64,000 nucleotides of DNA from an uncultured Flavobacteriaceae bacterium (GTDB taxonomy: Bacteria > Bacteroidota > Bacteroidia > Flavobacteriales > Flavobacteriaceae), in assembly GCA_943842625.1 (NCBI GenBank), contig CALTCK010000012.1:1-64000 (forward strand), in the 5' to 3' direction. Positions 54,420-62,865 of this stretch are shown here, piece after piece. A program made the position numbers and the translations under genes. Numbering within the stretch: position 1 is the first letter of the stretch; each line of letters opens with the position of its first letter. The notes beneath the pieces were generated by a model. That model did not search any database and was not told the origin of the DNA. It saw only the letters and a list, made by a program, of their open reading frames with translations.

Positions 54420-54554
54420 ATACTCTAAAAATTCGATAAAGAATTTCATGACCGCTAACGGTTCGAAAAAGTTGCTTAACCCTATAGCTCATAAAAAGTT
54501 AAAATTTAACTCTGTATGAAATCTCAATTATCAAAAGGGAATATTTTCAGCCAA

Positions 54555-55232
54555 TCATTCTTCATGCTTACTATTCTCTTTTAATAACTCAGGAAATTTC
54601 TTTTGAAATCTTTTTAACCTTGGTATCGATACATTTTGAATGTAAGAATTGTTTGGATGCAACCTTTCATAATCTTGATGGTACTTTTCAGCAACCCAAA
54701 ACTTTTGGAAAGGCATCACCTCAGCTGCTATTTTTCTGTCAGGATTTTCTTTGTACAACGCTTTAATTTTATCCGCTATTATATTTTTTTCTTTCTCATT
54801 TTGATAAAATATAATAGAGCGATATTGGGATCCTCTGTCATTTCCCTGTCCATTTATTTGGCTAATGTTTTGTGATCCAAAATAAACGTCAACCAATAAT
54901 TTAAAACTTATAATATTTGGATTGTATATAATTTCTACAGCTTCTGCGTGACCTGTTTTTCCGGTATTGCTAGATTCGTAGGTTGGATTTTTTGTGTGAC
55001 CGCCACTATAACCTGATATTGATTCTTCAACTCCATCCAGACTTTCATAGATCGCTTCAACACACCAAAAGCAACCACTCGCAAAATAAGCTCTTTTAAA
55101 GCCATCAGAACTAGCTACTTCTACTGGTGTTATATTGTTATTCTTTTTACTCTTTTTAGGATCTACCTGCTGACATGATACTTGCAGGACTGCCAGAAGC
55201 GATACGACTGTTATGGACAATTTAATTTTCAT
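54555..55232 (-). CDS. msrA: Peptide methionine-S-sulfoxide reductase, lipoprotein
   Basis: Repairs oxidised methionine. The MsrA domain has the catalytic GCFWCVEAIY motif and the GYSGGHTKNPTYE region. An N-terminal lipoprotein signal (LQVSC) places it in the periplasm or outer membrane. A second ATG at 55238 would add two residues (MY). No MsrB domain is fused. The C-terminus ends with a charged tail. Confidence 0.94.
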   Translation of the reverse strand: MKIKLSITVVSLLAVLQVSCQQVDPKKSKKNNNITPVEVASSDGFKRAYFASGCFWCVEAIYESLDGVEESISGYSGGHTKNPTYESSNTGKTGHAEAVEIIYNPNIISFKLLVDVYFGSQNISQINGQGNDRGSQYRSIIFYQNEKEKNIIADKIKALYKENPDRKIAAEVMPFQKFWVAEKYHQDYERLHPNNSYIQNVSIPRLKRFQKKFPELLKENSKHEE

Positions 55233-55285
55233 ATACATTTTTTTAGGCCGAAGAGTTTTGGTACTATTAGCTTCTTAATCAAAAA

Positions 55286-55311
55286 AAAGTCCTCAATGAA
55301 TTGAAGACTTT
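55286..55311 (-). terminator. Terminator after the Nif3/coiled-coil pair
   Basis: AAAGTC plus TCAAT pairs with ATTGA plus GACTTT, with one C/A mismatch, followed on the minus strand by a run of eight Ts. Confidence 0.75.
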
Positions 55312-55333
55312 GGGTTTTATCTAATGAAAAAAA

Positions 55334-56113
55334 TTATAGTTTGTTAAATAATTTTTCCATTTTTTTTTCTTCTTCTTTAGCTAAATCTATATCAACTAAG
55401 ATTCTACCACTATGTTCATCAGTGATTATTTTTTTACGTCCTGCGATTTCCATTTGGATTTGCGGTGGTATCGTAAAAAAAGATCCTCCAGAAGCACCAC
55501 GATCTACTGCTACGATAGCCAATCCATTTTTTACATTGGTACGTATTCTTTTGTAAGCTTTAATTAATCGTTCTTCAATTTTCTTTTCGTAATCTGTAGA
55601 TTTGTTAATAAGTGCTTGTTCCTCTTTTTCAGTTTCAGCTAAAATTTCATTTAATTCTCCTTGTTTGTGAGCGAGATGTTCCTGACGTTGTTTGAGGCGT
55701 TCTGAAGTCTCATCAACAACTATCTTTTTCTGTTCAATTTGCACATTAAATTCTCTAATGTGCTTTTCGTTTAACTCAATTTCCAATTCTTGGAATTCAA
55801 TTTCCTTACTTAAGGAATCATATTCACGATTGTTTCGAACGTTGTCTTGTTGTTTTGTGTATTTTTTGATAAGTTCTTTAGATTCTTCTATGTGATTCTT
55901 CTTATCTGAAATACTGTTTACAACAACCTCAATTCCTTCGTTTAATTTTTCAAGGCGCGTATTCATTCCGGCTAGTTCATCTTCAAGATCTTCTACTTCT
56001 AAAGGAAGTTCTCCACGAATGTCACGAATTTTGTCAATTCTAGAGTCGATAAGTTGTAAATCGAATAAAGCTCTTAACTTTTCTTCTACAGTAATTTCTT
56101 TTTTCTTTGCCAT
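55334..56113 (-). CDS. Coiled-coil protein of the C4 zinc-ribbon family, cysteines lost
   Basis: A 259-residue cytoplasmic protein of unknown function. A long antiparallel coiled coil covers about 35-185, followed by a C-terminal domain like the C4-type zinc ribbon of its family. All four zinc positions are changed: Ala207, Gly210, Asp232 and Ser235, in RGASGGSFFTIPPQ and TDEHSGRILVD. It lies 3 bases after the Nif3-like gene, a conserved pairing. Confidence 0.85.
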   Translation of the reverse strand: MAKKKEITVEEKLRALFDLQLIDSRIDKIRDIRGELPLEVEDLEDELAGMNTRLEKLNEGIEVVVNSISDKKNHIEESKELIKKYTKQQDNVRNNREYDSLSKEIEFQELEIELNEKHIREFNVQIEQKKIVVDETSERLKQRQEHLAHKQGELNEILAETEKEEQALINKSTDYEKKIEERLIKAYKRIRTNVKNGLAIVAVDRGASGGSFFTIPPQIQMEIAGRKKIITDEHSGRILVDIDLAKEEEKKMEKLFNKL

Positions 56114-56116
56114 ATT

Positions 56117-57211
56117 TTAAAAATAGGTAATTGGGTTGGTATTTATTTGCGATAAAAGGACTGCAAAAATAGTAATTTTTTTGTTAAGGTAGGCAACTAA
56201 TAGTTCTTTTGTGAATTGTTCACTTTCATAGTGACCAATATCAGCTAGGAGCATTTGATCTTCTGTTTTAAAAAAATCATGATATTTACAATCTGCAGTT
56301 ATAAAAATATCTGCACGTTCTTTTATTGCATTGGGTATAGCAAAACTTCCGCTTCCACCTAAAACTGCAACTTTTTTGATTGGTTTATCTAATAGTTTTG
56401 AGTGGCGAATGTAACTACTATTCATTGTTTGCTTTAAAAATTTTAAAAATTCAATCTCAGTATTACTAGTTTCCAGCTCGCCGATCATTCCTATTCCAAT
56501 ATGTTGATTGTTGTTTTCCAATGTGGTTAACTCATAGGCTATTTCTTCATAGGGATGATGTTTAAATAGTGCCTCTAAAACATCAGATTTTTTATGTGCT
56601 GGCAAGGTAACATTTAAGAGTGTTTCCTTTTCAAACCGTAATTCTCCTTTTGATCCAATAATAGGGTTAGATTCCTTGTTTCCAAGAAAACTACCAGTTC
56701 CATCCATAGAAAAACTACAATTACTATAGTTTCCAATAGTGCCTGCACCTGCTTTGAATAATTCACTCAAGAGATTTTGAGAATGTTTCTTTGGGACATA
56801 GGTTGTTAGTTTTTTGATGGTATTTTTTTTGGGAATTAATACTCTTCTGTTGATTAAATTTAATTTGTTACAAATCATTGCGTTCACTCCATTCCAGGAG
56901 TTATCCAATGCAGTGTGTAAAGAAAAAATAGCAATATTATTTTTAATAGCTTTTATAACAACTCTTTCTACATAATTTTTGCCAGTTAATTTTTTTAAAC
57001 CAGAAAATATAATTGGATGGAAACTTACGATTAAATTACATCCCTTTGCAATCGCTTCGTCGACAACACTTTCAAGAGTATCTAATGTTACTAGTATTCC
57101 ACTTACATTAGTTTCATAATCTCCTACTAAAAGTCCGGTATTGTCAAATTCTTCGGTATAAGATAAAGGAGCTAGTTCGTCCAAGATAGCGATAACTTCT
57201 TTTATTTTCAT
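56117..57211 (-). CDS. Nif3-like dinuclear metal-centre protein
   Basis: A 364-residue member of the Nif3/YqfO family, which forms hexamers with a two-metal centre of debated function, sometimes listed as GTP cyclohydrolase I type 2. Metal-binding parts are seen in SFHPIIFSG and SLHTALDN at the N-terminal side and ADIGHYESEQF near the end. The middle segment (about 120-230) is the CutA-like insertion of the long form. It is co-transcribed with the coiled-coil gene. Confidence 0.9.
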   Translation of the reverse strand: MKIKEVIAILDELAPLSYTEEFDNTGLLVGDYETNVSGILVTLDTLESVVDEAIAKGCNLIVSFHPIIFSGLKKLTGKNYVERVVIKAIKNNIAIFSLHTALDNSWNGVNAMICNKLNLINRRVLIPKKNTIKKLTTYVPKKHSQNLLSELFKAGAGTIGNYSNCSFSMDGTGSFLGNKESNPIIGSKGELRFEKETLLNVTLPAHKKSDVLEALFKHHPYEEIAYELTTLENNNQHIGIGMIGELETSNTEIEFLKFLKQTMNSSYIRHSKLLDKPIKKVAVLGGSGSFAIPNAIKERADIFITADCKYHDFFKTEDQMLLADIGHYESEQFTKELLVAYLNKKITIFAVLLSQINTNPITYF

Positions 57212-57261
57212 AAAATTTATTTAATGTAAATATATTCAATTATAATAATATAAGCAGATTA

Positions 57262-57288
57262 TTGTTTTATTGGGAAATCGTACTTTTG
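57262..57288 (+). promoter_or_regulatory. Promoter of lpxK
   Basis: TTG at 57262-57264, 16 bases, TACTTTTG at 57281-57288, only 4 bases before the ATG at 57293. The transcript would be leaderless or nearly so. Confidence 0.5.
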
Positions 57289-57292
57289 TTTT

Positions 57293-58300
57293 ATGAAATT
57301 TTTTCGGAAACTACTTTTTCCTTTTTCCTTATTGTATGGAAGCCTTTTAGCAATTCGTAACTCCTTTTACGACAAAAACTGGTTAAAAAGCAAATCATAC
57401 CCTTTGCCGATTATATGCGTGGGAAATTTATCGACGGGTGGAACAGGAAAAACTCCTATGATTGAATATTTAATAAGTTTTCTAGAAAACAATTATCAAA
57501 TAGCCGTTTTAAGTCGCGGATATAAAAGAAAAACTTCTGGGTTTTTAGAAGTTTTAACAACCAGTAAGGTTGAAGAAGTTGGTGATGAACCACTTCAGTT
57601 CAAAAAGAAATTTCCAAAGGTAGTCGTTGCAGTTTGTGCAGATCGACAAGAAGGAATTGATCGGATTAAAACTAATGCTGATATTATATTATTGGATGAT
57701 GCATTTCAGCATAGAAAAGTGAATGCATCTAAAAAAGTGCTACTAACTTCCTATGATCATCTTTACATCAACGATTGTGTACTGCCAGCTGGTAACTTAA
57801 GAGAATTAAAATCAGGTGCTAAGCGTGCGGATATTGTTATTGTTACAAAATGTCCAGAAGAACAATCATATATAAAACTCAAAGAAATACAGCAGAACTT
57901 AAATTTACTTCCAGAACAAAAAATTTATTTTTCAAAAATCACTTACGATAAAATAATTTATGGTGTTTCCGAAAATCTTCCCTTAACTTATTTAGAAAAT
58001 AAAAATTTTACTCTTGTAACTGGTATTGCTGATTCGAGTCCTTTATTAAAATTTTTAAATACAAAACAATTAAAATTTAACCATAAAAAGTTTTCTGATC
58101 ACCATCATTTTTCAAATTCTGAGATTAACAATTTAAAAAGAAGCAATTTTATACTCACCACTGAAAAAGATTTTGTAAGATTACAGCCGAGCTTACCTGA
58201 CTTTCCAATTTATTATCTCCCTATCAAAACTTCCATTGTTAAGGAGCAAGAAGCGTCATTTAAAAGAGACATAATTGATGCGATAGTTAACTTTAGTTGA
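57293..58300 (+). CDS. lpxK: Tetraacyldisaccharide 4'-kinase
   Basis: Phosphorylates the 4' position of the lipid A disaccharide at the inner membrane. The 335-residue protein has an N-terminal membrane-associated helix, the P-loop GNLSTGGTGKTPM at 44-56 and the LLDDAFQHRKV motif. It stands alone between the Nif3 and gap transcripts. Confidence 0.96.
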   Translation: MKFFRKLLFPFSLLYGSLLAIRNSFYDKNWLKSKSYPLPIICVGNLSTGGTGKTPMIEYLISFLENNYQIAVLSRGYKRKTSGFLEVLTTSKVEEVGDEPLQFKKKFPKVVVAVCADRQEGIDRIKTNADIILLDDAFQHRKVNASKKVLLTSYDHLYINDCVLPAGNLRELKSGAKRADIVIVTKCPEEQSYIKLKEIQQNLNLLPEQKIYFSKITYDKIIYGVSENLPLTYLENKNFTLVTGIADSSPLLKFLNTKQLKFNHKKFSDHHHFSNSEINNLKRSNFILTTEKDFVRLQPSLPDFPIYYLPIKTSIVKEQEASFKRDIIDAIVNFS

Positions 58301-58341
58301 CATTAACCCTACTACTGTTTTTTTGAGTTAGCTATATTTTT

Positions 58342-59352
58342 TCAAATAATATTTCTAGTCATGGACATTAAATATATTAAATCTATAATTCTCGAAGAAT
58401 ACCCCACCTCATTATCATACCAACCTATTATTTTTATCATTTTACCAATGACTGAGGTCATTTCAGAATCAAAAACACAAGAATGATTGTTTCCTTTAAT
58501 GTCAACAGAAACTATTGGATCTTCCGTGTATTGTAGTATATTTTTAAATTGGGTTAAAGAGGCTTCTTTAAAGGCAGTATTAATATCAGAAATACTTACT
58601 TCAGTTTTTGAGTTTATGGTAATATCGGTAAGTGATCCATTGGGAACAGGGACTCTTATCCCACATCCTCCAATTACAGTTTCTAATTCAGGAAATATTT
58701 TTGTTAATGCCTTTGCAGCACCTGTTGTTGTTGGAACAATAGATTGACTTGCTGCACGTGCTCTTCTTAGATCTTTATGCGGTTGATCATGTAAACTCTG
58801 ATCGGTAGTATAAGAATGAATCGTTGTAATATAGGCTTGTTCGATACCACACAAATCATTAATAACTTTAAGCATTGGAGCAGCATTGTTCGTTGTGCAT
58901 GAGGCGTTTGAGATAATAGTATCTTCCTTATTAATCAAAGATTCATTAATCCCAAAAACAATCATTTTGATGGAGTCGTCTTGAGGAGGTACAGAAAGAA
59001 TCACTTTTTTTGCTCCATTTTTTAAATGATTTTGTAATGCTACTTTAGTTTTATATTTACCAGAACACTCTATAACTAAGTCTAATTCTCCCCAATTTAT
59101 AGTTTCAATTTTTTCAGAAGATGAAAATCTAACAATTTGATTATTAACAGTAATACTTTTATTTGAAAATTCAATTTTTTCATCTAAAACTCCGTGAACA
59201 CTATCGTATTTGAGGAGGTGACTTAAGGTTTTTGTATCAGAAATATCGTTTATGGCAACGACTTTAATTTTTGGATGATTAATGAGTAATCTAAAAAGAG
59301 TTCTTCCTATTCTTCCAAAACCGTTGATTCCTATTTGAATGGTTTCGTTCAT
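58342..59352 (-). CDS. gap: Glyceraldehyde-3-phosphate dehydrogenase
   Basis: NAD-dependent oxidation of glyceraldehyde 3-phosphate. The 336-residue protein has the NAD loop GINGFGRIGR (8-17). The catalytic Cys152 lies in NASCTTNNAAPM, which differs from the common ASCTTNCLAP. Many Bacteroidetes carry two GAPDHs, so this may be the second, less usual form. It lies 6 bases after lipA in the same orientation. Confidence 0.93.
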   Translation of the reverse strand: MNETIQIGINGFGRIGRTLFRLLINHPKIKVVAINDISDTKTLSHLLKYDSVHGVLDEKIEFSNKSITVNNQIVRFSSSEKIETINWGELDLVIECSGKYKTKVALQNHLKNGAKKVILSVPPQDDSIKMIVFGINESLINKEDTIISNASCTTNNAAPMLKVINDLCGIEQAYITTIHSYTTDQSLHDQPHKDLRRARAASQSIVPTTTGAAKALTKIFPELETVIGGCGIRVPVPNGSLTDITINSKTEVSISDINTAFKEASLTQFKNILQYTEDPIVSVDIKGNNHSCVFDSEMTSVIGKMIKIIGWYDNEVGYSSRIIDLIYLMSMTRNII

Positions 59353-59358
59353 TATAAC

Positions 59359-60231
59359 TCAAGTAAGGTGTTTTTGAGCCTTATAGGATGATCTTACTAG
59401 CGCTCCACTTTCTACATGTCTAAAGCCCAATTTCAGCCCAATAGTTTCATACTTTTTAAACTGTTCCGGGCTAATAAATTCCTTTACAGGTAAATGATTT
59501 TTTGAGGGTTGAAGGTATTGACCAATAGTGATGATATCAAGATTTACATTACTTAAATCTCTCATTGTCTGAATCACTTCTTCTTCTGTTTCACCCAATC
59601 CAAGCATTATTCCACTTTTAGTTCTAGGTGCGCCTTGTTTTTTTAAATAATTTAAAACCTCCAGGCTTCTTTCGTATTTCGCTTGAATTCTTACCTCTCT
59701 TGTTAATCTTTTAACCGTTTCCATGTTGTGAGAAATTACCTCTGGACTTACCTTAAGGATACGGTCTATATTAGTTCTATTTCCTTGAAAATCAGGAATT
59801 AGCGTCTCAAGTGTTGTGTTAGGATTCATTCTCCTTATAGCACTAACAGTTTCTGCCCAAAGTATAGATCCCATATCTTTAAGATCATCTCTATCTACAG
59901 AGGTTATAACTGCATGCTTAATATTCATAAGTTTGATAGATCTTGCAACTTTCTCTGGTTCATCCCAATCTAAAGTATCCGGCCTTCCGGTTTTAACGCC
60001 ACAAAAACCACAAGATCGGGTACATATATTTCCTAAAATCATAAAAGTTGCAGTACCTTCTGTCCAACACTCACCCATATTTGGGCAACTTCCAGAGGTG
60101 CAAATAGTATTTAACTGATATTTGTCTACAAGACTCCTTAATTCAGTATACTTTTTACCGGTTGGAAGCTTTACTCTTAACCATTTTGGTTTTGGAGTAA
60201 ATACTTTTTTTTCTTTAGTTGCTAATTCCAT
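59359..60231 (-). CDS. lipA: Lipoyl synthase
   Basis: A radical-SAM enzyme that inserts two sulfur atoms into octanoyl groups on 2-oxoacid dehydrogenases. It has 290 residues. The auxiliary cluster cysteines are 44, 49 and 55 ([12 protein letters not shown]). The radical-SAM cluster cysteines are 70, 74 and 77 (CTRSCGFC). The ATG at 60231 is chosen because the alternative TTG at 60243 lies inside the promoter -7 element. It is co-transcribed with gap. Confidence 0.97.
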   Translation of the reverse strand: MELATKEKKVFTPKPKWLRVKLPTGKKYTELRSLVDKYQLNTICTSGSCPNMGECWTEGTATFMILGNICTRSCGFCGVKTGRPDTLDWDEPEKVARSIKLMNIKHAVITSVDRDDLKDMGSILWAETVSAIRRMNPNTTLETLIPDFQGNRTNIDRILKVSPEVISHNMETVKRLTREVRIQAKYERSLEVLNYLKKQGAPRTKSGIMLGLGETEEEVIQTMRDLSNVNLDIITIGQYLQPSKNHLPVKEFISPEQFKKYETIGLKLGFRHVESGALVRSSYKAQKHLT

Positions 60232-60240
60232 AACTGCTGG

Positions 60241-60248
60241 CAAAGATA
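60241..60248 (-). promoter_or_regulatory. -7 element of lipA-gap
   Basis: TATCTTTG on the minus strand, 9 bases before the lipA ATG, giving a very short leader. Confidence 0.5.
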
Positions 60249-60275
60249 ATAAGTTTAACTAAAAAAACATAGAAG

Positions 60276-60857
60276 TTAAGTATATCGATTTGTATGATTT
60301 TGCTTAATAATTTCGGCTAATAATTTTCGGGCTCTTAGTAACCTCACCTTTACATTATTTAGAGGCTCTCCCAATTGGTTTGAAATTTCTAAATAACTCA
60401 TTTCTTGAAAATAACGAAGGTTAATTACATCCTGATAATGTGGTTTTAGTTGTTTAATAAAACTAAGTAATTCAGCTAAATTTTGTTTAATAATTAGGGT
60501 GTCTTCGGGAGTTGGGGAGTCATCTGGAATTTTTTTCACTTGCTCCTCTGAAGTATTACCTGATTGTATATGAATAGAAGCATTTTTCTTTCTACTTCTA
60601 TCTATTTGTATGTTTTTGGAAATTGTAATCAACCAAGTTACAAATTCATAGCGATCATCGTAAGAGTGTATTTTATCAAACGCTTTTGAAAAGCTTTCTA
60701 TCGTAATATCTTCTGCTTCGTATTCGTTTTTAATCCGTTTTAATTGAAAACGATAAACGTCATTCCAGAAATGATCTAACAAAAAATTAAAAGCAATTTG
60801 GGAGCCTTTTTTTGCTTTACTAATTTGAAGTGTAATATCGTTTTTTTTTATTTCCAC
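60276..60857 (-). CDS. ECF-type RNA polymerase sigma factor
   Basis: A 193-residue sigma-70 family protein with region 2 (EDITIESFSKAFDKI, TWLITISKNIQIDRSR) and region 4 (YQDVINLRYFQEMSYLEIS). The start is GTG, since a stop lies in frame just upstream. It overlaps the end of the glycosyltransferase gene by 10 bases, so it is translated in its wake. No anti-sigma gene is nearby, and its target promoters are unknown. Confidence 0.92.
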   Translation of the reverse strand: MEIKKNDITLQISKAKKGSQIAFNFLLDHFWNDVYRFQLKRIKNEYEAEDITIESFSKAFDKIHSYDDRYEFVTWLITISKNIQIDRSRKKNASIHIQSGNTSEEQVKKIPDDSPTPEDTLIIKQNLAELLSFIKQLKPHYQDVINLRYFQEMSYLEISNQLGEPLNNVKVRLLRARKLLAEIIKQNHTNRYT

Positions 60858-61942
60858 GAATTAGATTTTGATATACTATAGCTAATAAAGATAGTAAATT
60901 GTATAATAATCAAAATAATTTCTAAAAACGGAAACCAAGTTATTAAATCCTTTTCCCCCAATTTTTTTGCAGCATGATACATAATGATGTATTGAAATAC
61001 CATTCGAAATAAAATAAGTGCCGAGGGTATCTTCCAATTTAGTATACTCAAAGTATATATTGAAAAAGCCCAAAACAACAACAATGAAATATAAAAAAAA
61101 CTTAATACGAATTGATGTTTAAACTTATACAATTTCGTTGTAGTTATATGTTTTTTCTTTTGTAAAATCCATTCTTTCCAGGTTGACTTTGATTCAGTAT
61201 ACGTAAATGATTTTTTTGAAAAACAAATGGCTGTGTTGGTTTTAGTAGCAACTTGATTGATAAATAAATCATCATCCCCAGCCTGAATTTCCATATGAGA
61301 TACAAAACCGCCATGATTATAATATACGTTACTGGAATAAGCTAAATTTCTTCCTACTCCCATATAAGGCATCCCAAAAAGTGTGAATGAAAAATATTGA
61401 ATAGCTGTAAGTAGTGTATCAAACCGAATCAGTTTATTTAATAAGCCCTTTTTTTTGTAATAAGACCCATAACCTAACACAATTTGTTTTTTTGATGAAA
61501 AATGAGCACCCATTTCATTAAGCCATTTTTTTGAAGCTGGTTTACAATCTGCACCTGTAAAAATCATTTTCTGATGAGATGCTTTTTTAATTCCTAGGGT
61601 TAGTGCATATTTTTTAGACCCCCAGAACGTTTCATTATTTTCGACATTTACAATTTTAATATTCTCATTATTTTCTTCAAACAATTCCATGACATTTAAG
61701 GTATCGTCAAAAGAGGCGTCATTAATTAAAATAATTTCAAAGTCTGGATATTCTTGTTCAAGCCATAGAGGAATATTATCTTTTAAATTTAAAGCTTGAT
61801 TTTTTGCATAAACTAAGAGTGAAAGAGGAAAATAGTTTTTTTGAGCTTCTTTATTTTTAGATTTCAATAAAAATTTCGAAAATAATAAAAAGTAAACACA
61901 ATTAATAAGTACTATAAAAGCAAATAAGAAGAGTAATACCAT
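60848..61942 (-). CDS. Membrane glycosyltransferase, family 2
   Basis: A 364-residue GT2 enzyme. A leading membrane helix (1-25) is followed by the catalytic domain with LVYAKNQALNL, INDASFDDT, GADCKPASKKW, the GDDDLFINQ motif and a KSTWKEWILQKKKH stretch. Two or three membrane helices follow at the C-terminus. It probably moves a sugar to a lipid or polymer on the inner face of the membrane. Donor and acceptor are unknown. Confidence 0.9.
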   Translation of the reverse strand: MVLLFLFAFIVLINCVYFLLFSKFLLKSKNKEAQKNYFPLSLLVYAKNQALNLKDNIPLWLEQEYPDFEIILINDASFDDTLNVMELFEENNENIKIVNVENNETFWGSKKYALTLGIKKASHQKMIFTGADCKPASKKWLNEMGAHFSSKKQIVLGYGSYYKKKGLLNKLIRFDTLLTAIQYFSFTLFGMPYMGVGRNLAYSSNVYYNHGGFVSHMEIQAGDDDLFINQVATKTNTAICFSKKSFTYTESKSTWKEWILQKKKHITTTKLYKFKHQFVLSFFYISLLLFWAFSIYTLSILNWKIPSALILFRMVFQYIIMYHAAKKLGEKDLITWFPFLEIILIIIQFTIFISYSISKSNSWK

Positions 61943-61953
61943 GTGAGATAACC

Positions 61954-62157
61954 TTAATTTTGAGGTGATTCATTGCAGTTATCGAATTGGTCAGGAGTTT
62001 TTCCACAGTAACCACACGATTCCCCTTTTTTATTTAAAAAAGGACTTTGACTGGCACAGGTTCCAGCAAATTTACCATCTTTTTTCGCCCATATTTTTAT
62101 GGCGATACCTAGGACGGCAAAAAGAATTAAACCAATCGTTATAATATATAATTCCAT
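61954..62157 (-). CDS. Small membrane protein with cysteine motif
   Basis: A 67-residue protein of unknown function. A single membrane helix (about 3-22) is followed by a short soluble part with Cys34 and the SCGYCGKT pair, plus a later Cys. The cysteines suggest metal binding or a disulfide. It is the first gene of the run with the glycosyltransferase and ECF sigma genes, 11 bases upstream. Confidence 0.75.
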   Translation of the reverse strand: MELYIITIGLILFAVLGIAIKIWAKKDGKFAGTCASQSPFLNKKGESCGYCGKTPDQFDNCNESPQN

Positions 62158-62174
62158 GAGATCTATTTAAAGTA

Positions 62175-62182
62175 CAAAAATA
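62175..62182 (-). promoter_or_regulatory. -7 element of the small protein-GT2-sigma operon
   Basis: TATTTTTG on the minus strand, 17 bases before the ATG at 62157. Confidence 0.5.
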
Positions 62183-62247
62183 CAATCTTTATTACTTTTA
62201 TTGTTAATGATTCGTGTATTTTAGCACATTATATATATTAAATACTC

Positions 62248-62865
62248 ATGAAAAATTTAAAACATATCACCTATTTATTTACGATATTTTTCCTCTTTAT
62301 TTCTTGTGAAAAAAATACCAAAAAATCTGACGTAAAAGAGACTAATAAAAGTGAAGTTAATCGACCAACATTAAAAAACACTGAATTGAAAAAAACAATC
62401 ATTCCTATTGATAATGGAGAAAACCTACTTTTTCAACGATTAATGTTTAATGAGCAAACAGCACTATTTGCAAGCTCTTTAACTTCCGGTAATCTCATTA
62501 ATGTTTTTTCAAATTCCGAAAATAAATTCACTGTTTTTGCACCCTCGAATGACGCTTTTAAAGCAGTGGATGGTAAAATATTATCAGATGTATTTAAAGA
62601 TAAATTTTTATTAGCAACCGTAATGAAGCTTCATATTGTTCCAGAAAAATTTGATTATGAAACATTGTTAAATAAAATAGTTGCCGGTGGCGGAACTTTC
62701 AGTTTAAAAACTTTAATGGGCGAAAAAATTAAGGCGACGCTATCAGGAAACCAAATTATTTTAACAGATTTTAATGGAACTCAAGTTAACGTACTAAATA
62801 ACAAAAGTATATCGACTGACGATGGTGTATACTATATCATCGATAAAGTTATGGCTATCAATTAA
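62248..62865 (+). CDS. Fasciclin-domain lipoprotein
   Basis: A 205-residue exported lipoprotein (FISC, Cys20). A single FAS1 domain covers about 60-205, with the FTVFAPSNDAFKAV and LKLHIVP-type (VMKLHIVPEKF) signatures. FAS1 domains take part in adhesion. A Lys/Ser/Thr-rich linker lies between the lipid anchor and the domain. It converges on murB, and the two stop codons share TTAA. Confidence 0.9.
   Translation: MKNLKHITYLFTIFFLFISCEKNTKKSDVKETNKSEVNRPTLKNTELKKTIIPIDNGENLLFQRLMFNEQTALFASSLTSGNLINVFSNSENKFTVFAPSNDAFKAVDGKILSDVFKDKFLLATVMKLHIVPEKFDYETLLNKIVAGGGTFSLKTLMGEKIKATLSGNQIILTDFNGTQVNVLNNKSISTDDGVYYIIDKVMAIN

Noticed and set aside
54420-54554. Small palindromes between the haloperoxidase-like gene and msrA
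   Set aside because: ACCG/CGGT and AGTTAAA/TTTAACT pairs are short and lack a T tract; not enough for a terminator or operator call.
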